Shown piece after piece: positions 19,200-24,358 of a stretch of DNA of 24,358 nucleotides; positions within the stretch are counted from its first letter, which is position 1, and each line of letters starts with the position of its first letter. A program made the translations under genes and the position numbers. A model generated the notes under the pieces. It saw nothing but the letters and a program-made list of their open reading frames with translations, was not told the DNA's origin and searched no databases. The stretch is from Wuchereria bancrofti (Eukaryota > Nematoda > Chromadorea > Rhabditida > Onchocercidae), in assembly GCA_005281725.1 (NCBI GenBank), contig SSBO01000034.1, forward strand, positions 7,929-32,286, read 5' to 3'.

Positions 19200-22006
19200 A
19201 ATTCACTAAAAAAAAAAAACTTTTGTGGATTAATTTTTAAATTCAGAAAAAGTTAAACTATCTTAAACTAAAAAGTTATATCAAACACTAATTCCAATAT
19301 TTGATTTGAAAATTCTACATTTGCAAATTAACGAAAAAATATCATAATGCAATTGCATATCTGATTTGTTAAATTTCAATTCTCAAAATATTTTCAACAA
19401 CAAAATAATCTATTATGAACAAGAATAAAAAAAATTCCATTACCAAAAGAAATCTCAAAAAAAAAAAAAAACACGAAAGAATTTTCAATACTTTCTTTCT
19501 TAGGATAGAAAAAGGAAAAAAAAGTCTACAAAATAATGGCAGTACATATTATATAAAATTGACTGCGTTGCGTAGCGTGGAGTGACTTTTTAACATGAAA
19601 TAATTCACATCCTGTATCACTGCGCTTTTTTTACAGTTATGGAAAAATTTGTAAATGGCAGAGTGCCTGCTAAATTCACCATTCAAATACTAGAAGTGCA
19701 GCTTTATTCATGTGAAAAATTTGAACTATGATAATATAATATTGGAGCAAAAAGACACACACACATACACACATATGTTATTATTACTGATTAACGACGC
19801 TAAATTATCTCAGCAAGACAAATCATTCCTCTCTCTTGCTGTAAATTACAATATACTACAGCAGTATCATTTTTATATGCTATCAGTGAAAGAGAGACAG
19901 AGAGGGGAAGAAGTGGTAAAAATCATTAAAGATGAAGGAAGGATGAAAGAGAGAAAAAGAACGGATATTTAATTAATGTTTTGACCCTGATAGCAACACG
20001 AAACGTGTAATTTTTAAGAATTATATTTTCTTCCTCGTCAATTGGTCATTTATTTGAAATGAAATAGCAAACTGTGAATGTAATATCAGTAATGACTTTT
20101 CAAAAATATCATTTCCTCGTAATGTTAATTATTCCATAATGAAGCATTCAATCTGATTCTCCACACTTCATTAAGCTATACTTGCTAATGTAACTTTGAA
20201 TTGTTCATTTGTATCCGGCAGTTAAAAAAAGAAAAAAATGTAATTAGCGTAGATGACACCATAAATACGACATTTATATAAATAGTCATTAATGTTGTTA
20301 TAAATGTCATTACATCAAGTTAATGTAATGTAACAGTATCAATCTTATAAAATTTAAATATGAAAGTAAGAATTGAGACACAACAGAAGTTATTTTTGAC
20401 AGTTTTAAGTAATCCAAACTTTGTACATTCATTTCTTCATAATTAAACAGTTTCTTCCCATGCTATCTACTTCGATAATAGTATTATAATGGTATTCCTA
20501 CTCGTACAATGGTAACTTATTTTTCCTTTTTTTTATAAAGAAATTTAACAGCATAGATGTTTAATTTAATGTTTAAAATATTTCGATGATTCTTTAATGT
20601 AACGATTGCTCAATTAATTAAGCGAGTAAAGTTGCATTTCAAAAGATCGTTGTTTATGTCAAACAGCTGCCCTCTACTCCCCATCCCCACCTTCACAGCA
20701 GATATTTTTGTGCTTGTTGTTAACTCCGTTATCTAAAATTTTCCTCAATTGAAATGTCTAAAGTTAACTGTCCGTTATCTAAAATTTTGCTCAACTGAAA
20801 TGTCTAAAGTTGTCTTATAAGTAGAGACTAGCTTTTGGATGACATAAAGTAAATTCCAAGAGAATTTAGGAGAGGAAAAGAAAAGGAATTAAATAATTTC
20901 GAAGTATTTGAAGACAAAAGAAATGATGAAACAAACAGTGCCTCTTCTCTTTCCATCAAATTTGGGCTAAAGTCTCCACATTTCTGCTTATAGAATGAGA
21001 ACTAAATAGTAATTAGGTCGATGAACACTTCTAACCTGCATAATATCTCATACATGGATACAAAAAAACAATCATAATTGTCTCATAAAATTAATGATCT
21101 ATGACCTTTATTCATTATCACAGAAGAAAGAAAATAATACACAGTTCAATTTAGGCATTACTAACTAAATAAATAATGAACAATTGTAGTAGTAAAGGGA
21201 AAAAAAGGAAAAGCTCAGTACGAATTGCAGATAATGACATTTCACGCTCAAGAGCCAATTTTAATGACGGATTTTAGCGATGCATGAATGAACGGGGGCA
21301 TATCTCAAAAAATAAGCAGAAGTTTAATTATACAAAACTCGAGAATATGCCGTAACAAAACAAAAAGAGGAAAGTTTCATTGTATGGTTTCCACAATTGC
21401 CTATATAAATTTAATTCTTGCTTTTAATGAAGTTTCTTCCACTTAAAACTTCAGCAACAAAACGACAGACATTTTTGTTGGCATTCATATATACTTTTGC
21501 CTTTATTAACAAACTGCATCCCTAATATTTTTCTCATAAATTCCCCTTCTTCTATGATAATAACCTAACTAGATAAAAAAAACAAAGGAGAGAAAAAAAT
21601 GCCGACAAAAATATCCTAATTATATAACACTAAACACTAAAATCTAGCAGTATGATCTGATCTTAAAATAGTAATGTACTGATAAAATGATGACAAACAA
21701 AATCATTAGATTAGAAACACTTATAACTTCACAGACACTACAAGAAAAAAAACATTTCTTTATAAAATGTCACATTCGTTCAGCTGCTAATAAATCTCAT
21801 TTTCATGTGACCTCAGTACACTTAATTAGTGGGTATGGACAAATAAAATCAACAGTATTGCTTGAAGTGATATTCACTTTGGAATTTTTCACGCAATTTC
21901 AGAAGACCAAGAGAATAATGTTAAAATTATGCTTTAATATTTCTGTGTTAAATTCATTATCCCTATTTAATTATGAGATCACCGGAAAATAAAATAGTCC
22001 GAAAAT
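19200..22006. other. Long AT-rich intergenic region
   Basis: No gene is supported in about 2.8 kb. It contains a small (AC)n tract near 19757-19775, a purine-rich stretch near 19890-19965, a 46-bp tandem duplication (20726-20812) and scattered homopolymers. Two plus-strand frames of 86 and 101 codons (19712-19972, 21687-21992) have no recognisable domain and are compositionally like non-coding DNA. Confidence 0.5.
20726..20812 (+). repeat. 46-bp tandem duplication
   Basis: CCGTTATCTAAAATTTTCCT followed by CAATTGAAATGTCTAAAGTT at 20726 is repeated at 20772 with two substitutions. It is an isolated two-copy repeat of no known function. Confidence 0.8.
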
Positions 22007-22160
22007 TGTCGTGAAACCTCAAACTTGGGTAATTAAACCTTTATTACAAATAATAGCGTATTATACATATCGTACGGATGCTACACAGTTTAACAAACGC
22101 GTAAACTATATAAAATCCAATAATATAAAAATAATACAAAATTATAAAGTATCAGACGCA
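22007..22160 (-). mobile_element. Putative short 3' LTR (154 bp)
   Basis: Minus strand: a purine-rich candidate polypurine tract GGGTGGTTTTGGGA (22161-22174) is followed by TGCGTCTGAT and ends GTTTCACGACA at 22007, giving TG..CA ends. It holds the block shared with the LTR at 3064 (TGTGTAGCATCCGT, CGATATGTATAAT), AATAAA at 22040-22045 and SL1. The 3' end is well supported. The 5' boundary rests only on the purine tract and could lie anywhere up to the env stop at 22462. Confidence 0.5.
22018..22039 (-). other. Perfect 22-nt SL1 in the 3' LTR
   Basis: Exact SL1 on the minus strand, with AATAAA abutting it upstream and GTTTCA following. The sequence downstream differs from that at 3064-3075, and the LTR upstream is only partly similar. 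The preservation of all 22 bases in two diverged LTRs therefore points to selection or repeated renewal of this segment. Confidence 0.9.
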
Positions 22161-22461
22161 TCCCAAAACCACCCAAAAACATAAAGTAAATGATGGTTAT
22201 GGGAGGATTGGTTGGTTTATATATAAGACTGATTTAACGAATGGAAATTAGATGGAAGAATTTCTCATGGATAAAAAAAACAAGATTGTTAACAAAATTA
22301 GCTTTAGTGCGTGAGAAAACAGGAAATGGATTAGCATGACTTAAGGGTTTAGACGTTAATTAATTACAAATGTAAATATATTCAGAAATTGAGTCATCCA
22401 GCGTGAGAAGAAGAATTTTATAAATGTAAATTAGATTTAAGAATTGGATAAGAGAAATTTG
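22161..22461 (-). other. Region between env stop and LTR
   Basis: About 300 bp on the minus strand downstream of the env-like frame, AT-rich, without frames. It may be 3' untranslated DNA of the element or part of U3 if the LTR is longer than the candidate given. Confidence 0.45.
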
Positions 22462-22920
22462 TTAATTTGGATATAATAATTTAAAGGTTTCGTCGTTCAC
22501 GACAGAAAAGGTGGGTAATGCGTGGGGTTCATAAGAAAGTGGGGCTTGTAAAATTTCCATGGGGATAATTTCGACCCTTTGATGAGTTTGACCTTTATGA
22601 CATAAGAAATTAAATATAGAATAAATTAATGTAAAGTCAGATTTAAAGACAATAAGTACAATTGATATTACCACAATGATTATCCCAATTATAATTATTA
22701 TCCAGTGCGAAAAGAGTTTCTCCAAATTTTCTTGTAAAAACGCCTTCCATTCTTCAAGTGTTCCTTCAAGTTGTTCTGTTAATTCTTCTCCACGTTGGCC
22801 GAGTTCATTCCAAATTTCGGATGTTTCTTGCTGTTCGAAAACTGGATTTATCATTTGTTGATTTTGTGCTAATATCTCTAATACTGCATTGATTCTATCG
22901 ATTTCAAATTTACTTATCAA

Positions 22921-22973
22921 ATTCAATAATTTTTTAGCCTCTAAAATTTAAGCCTCTAAATTCAATAATTTTT
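22921..22973. repeat. Nested short duplications in env-like gene
   Basis: ATTCAATAATTTTT occurs at 22921 and 22960, and AGCCTCTAAA at 22936 and 22951. The duplicated DNA separates the ectodomain part from the stem and transmembrane part and contributes to loss of frame. Confidence 0.75.
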
Positions 22974-23084
22974 ATATTAAGTGAATCGGACTTGCACGGG
23001 GCGATTAATAATTTTCCTTTGATTCTTTTAGCGATCACATCATCCCTTTGCAATAATAGATTCGCAGCGAGGGTAGGATTATCC

Positions 23085-23134
23085 AGCGATAACCATTCGA
23101 TTAATAATAAGCGATAACCATTCGATTAATAATA
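23085..23134. repeat. 25-bp tandem duplication that breaks the env-like frame
   Basis: AGCGATAACCATTCGATTAA plus TAATA is present twice in a row, at 23085 and 23110. Because 25 is not a multiple of three, the duplication shifts the frame and produces the stop at 23079. The clean duplication indicates a recent slippage or repair event. Confidence 0.85.
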
Positions 23135-24191
23135 ACAGATTGTTTCGATTTTCACAAGTTCGCTGTTCTACTAATTTTAATTGTTGCTGAAACTCTTGTT
23201 GCAAACTATCGAATAAGTATTGAAATTTCGTATTTTCGGGATCACTATCGTCTCCTCTTTGTGTTTCCATCATCATTAGCTTACCTCTAGGTAAAGCGAG
23301 TGCCAAATTTGTATTCCTTCTGTTTCTATTGTTAGCGATCCTCGTTACAATGTCAATAACAGTGTCACCATCCATTAAGTTGGGATTAGAAAAATTGCAG
23401 TTTCCGCTTCTAAATGTTTTGCTATCTTTACTGAAGACGAATGATGTTTGTAGTTCGTCTATGATAACATGATTTTCGTATAATTGAGCATCAAAGTTTC
23501 CCACCTTACGATATCGACACTTTTTCGTTATTTGTTGAATATCCCATAGAACGATATTATTGTTTGTGATACATTTTCCGTCTTGTGTAATACAATTCTC
23601 CGTGGTTTCGAAATCCGATACAGACCCATTTCCATCGTAAAGGAATATTTCTCCTTCTGTTAATACTAAATTTGTAGTGGATTGGCATCTAACACCCAGC
23701 CATCCGTAGTAGTAGTGTACTTGGTTGGTTGTTGTCCATTTATTATGGAAAATTTGGGCTAATTTACTTCCATTGATTTGTTTTTGATCGTATAAATCTC
23801 TACAGGTTTCTGATGATGGTGCGGAAGTAGTTGTTTGGTCCGACATTACTGATAACGAAAACCACAGAAATGCTTTAGTTACACACAGTTCGGGTGATAT
23901 TATTACACTTGATCGCAGGGACTGTGATAGGACTGCGAGTGTAAACATTAACCTGAAGTAGACTGGAGTTCTGTGCCGTGATTTCTTCACAGTTCCATTT
24001 CTCCTGAATATTGAACGGTATTACTGTTTTTTATTGGCATTCTTTTTTTTGCTTTCACTGGTATCATTAAGGTATAAAGCATAGATACTGATAAAAGTGA
24101 GACCATTAAGTTACTCTTACTGACCTCCTTTGATCGAGATTGTCGTTTCGTATTGCTCCTAGTTCGCATCGCAATGAGTTCCTGGAACTCC

Positions 24192-24358
24192 TCAGTGTTC
24201 TGTTCGGTTTCCGGAATTTTCATATTTTTTTTTCTTATTAGGTTCAAGATGAATTTCTTCATCATTAACTTCGAGAGGATACAAGACATTTATTGGACGA
24301 TCGAGAAGTTTTCCAGTAGGAGTTTCCACCTGAACGTTCCTAACTTTACCATCTTTAT
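24192..24358 (-). CDS. C-terminal end of BEL/Pao pol (integrase, DUF5641-type)
   Basis: The minus-strand frame entering from the right edge reads DGKVRNVQVETPTGKLLDRP followed by INVLYPLEV, the characteristic end of BEL/Pao integrases (DUF5641), and stops at 24192-24194. The last residues are charged and poorly conserved. The frame crosses a run of nine A (24224-24232 on this strand) just before the env-like ATG, and the two genes overlap by about 32 bases in different frames. The rest of pol is outside the window. Confidence 0.85.
   Translation of the reverse strand, partial: KDGKVRNVQVETPTGKLLDRPINVLYPLEVNDEEIHLEPNKKKKYENSGNRTEH

Larger units (their letters stand above)
22462..24223 (-). 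pseudogene. Envelope-like glycoprotein gene of the BEL/Pao element, several breaks
   Basis: Three open segments in one direction. (1) From a candidate ATG at 24223 to a stop at 23987: a polar, basic stretch followed by a hydrophobic segment (24109-24050), a likely signal peptide or anchor. (2) About 23990 to 23079: Cys-rich ectodomain with Cys at segment residues 63, 102, 133, 140, 158, 198 and 279, N-glycosylation motifs at 73, 121 and 199, a dibasic RNRR possible cleavage site (23327-23316), and a Gln-rich probable coiled coil. (3) 22926-22462: a helical stem, one transmembrane segment (about 22704-22645, WIIIIIGIIIVV) and a 60-residue tail. Breaks: frame change near 23987, where the third frame is open and Cys-containing until a stop at 23875; a 25-bp duplication at 23085-23134; and small duplications at 22921-22973. 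The family is inferred from position and architecture, and I do not assign a fusion-protein class. Confidence 0.72.
22007..24358 (-). mobile_element. 3' part of a BEL/Pao (Tas-like) retroelement with env-like gene
   Basis: On the minus strand the order is end of pol (integrase C-terminal domain), an overlapping env-like gene, a short untranslated region, then the 3' LTR ending at 22007. This is the order of env-bearing BEL/Pao elements of nematodes, of which Ascaris Tas is the classic example. The 5' LTR, gag and most of pol lie beyond the right edge. The env reading frame is broken several times, so this copy is probably not active. Its host is the worm genome itself. Confidence 0.8.

Noticed and set aside
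19712..19972. Plus-strand 86-codon frame
   Set aside because: Starts in an AC-repeat and ends in a purine-rich tract; composition typical of non-coding DNA and no domain.
21687..21992. Plus-strand 101-codon frame left of the retroelement
   Set aside because: No recognisable motif, no promoter or splice context, and length possible by chance in 24 kb read in six frames.
22676..22861. Plus-strand 61-codon frame
   Set aside because: Antisense shadow of the env-like membrane segment and stem.

Overview
The window looks like nuclear DNA of a nematode, most likely a parasitic clade III (filarial or ascarid-like) worm. The DNA is very AT-rich. The host genes have GT/AG introns with TTTCAG-like acceptors. 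Three exact copies of the 22-nt nematode spliced leader SL1 are present, and a retroelement of the nematode BEL/Pao type lies at the right end. The species is inferred, not shown.

Layout. 1-3041 is AT-rich non-coding DNA whose last two thirds appear twice (571-1805 and 1807-3041) across a single N. A 7,182-bp unit (2741-9922) is repeated directly at 9923-17173. Each unit holds an old LTR with an SL1 match, a 25-bp minisatellite, an intact two-exon 60S ribosomal protein L29 gene (+), a THOC7-like gene (+) with breaks in frame, and exons 4, 3 and 2 of a PRL/PTP4A-type phosphatase gene (-) whose exon 3 carries two one-base deletions. The unit junction at 9922/9923 lies inside a stretch without N and fuses PRL intron 1 to AT-rich repeat DNA. 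From 17175 a third PRL copy has intact exons 3, 2 and 1; its exon 4 should lie in the gap at 17174. 19200-22006 is intergenic DNA. 22007-24358 is the 3' part of a BEL/Pao element on the minus strand: the end of pol/integrase, a broken env-like gene, and a 3' LTR that also carries SL1.

The single Ns at 1806, 11930 and 17174 mark joins of contigs that overlap but were not merged, so part of the repetition is an assembly artefact. The junction inside contiguous sequence and the local differences between units suggest that at least one real tandem duplication or haplotype rearrangement lies underneath.

The most interesting signal is in the LTRs. In both LTR types an AATAAA poly(A) signal directly abuts a perfect SL1 sequence, which is followed by GT and then, 11-12 bases from the end of the SL1, by a TG/CA-type LTR end. 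This suggests a retroelement whose R region is the host spliced leader itself. It would be compatible with trans-spliced genomic RNA or with an element-encoded SL exon.
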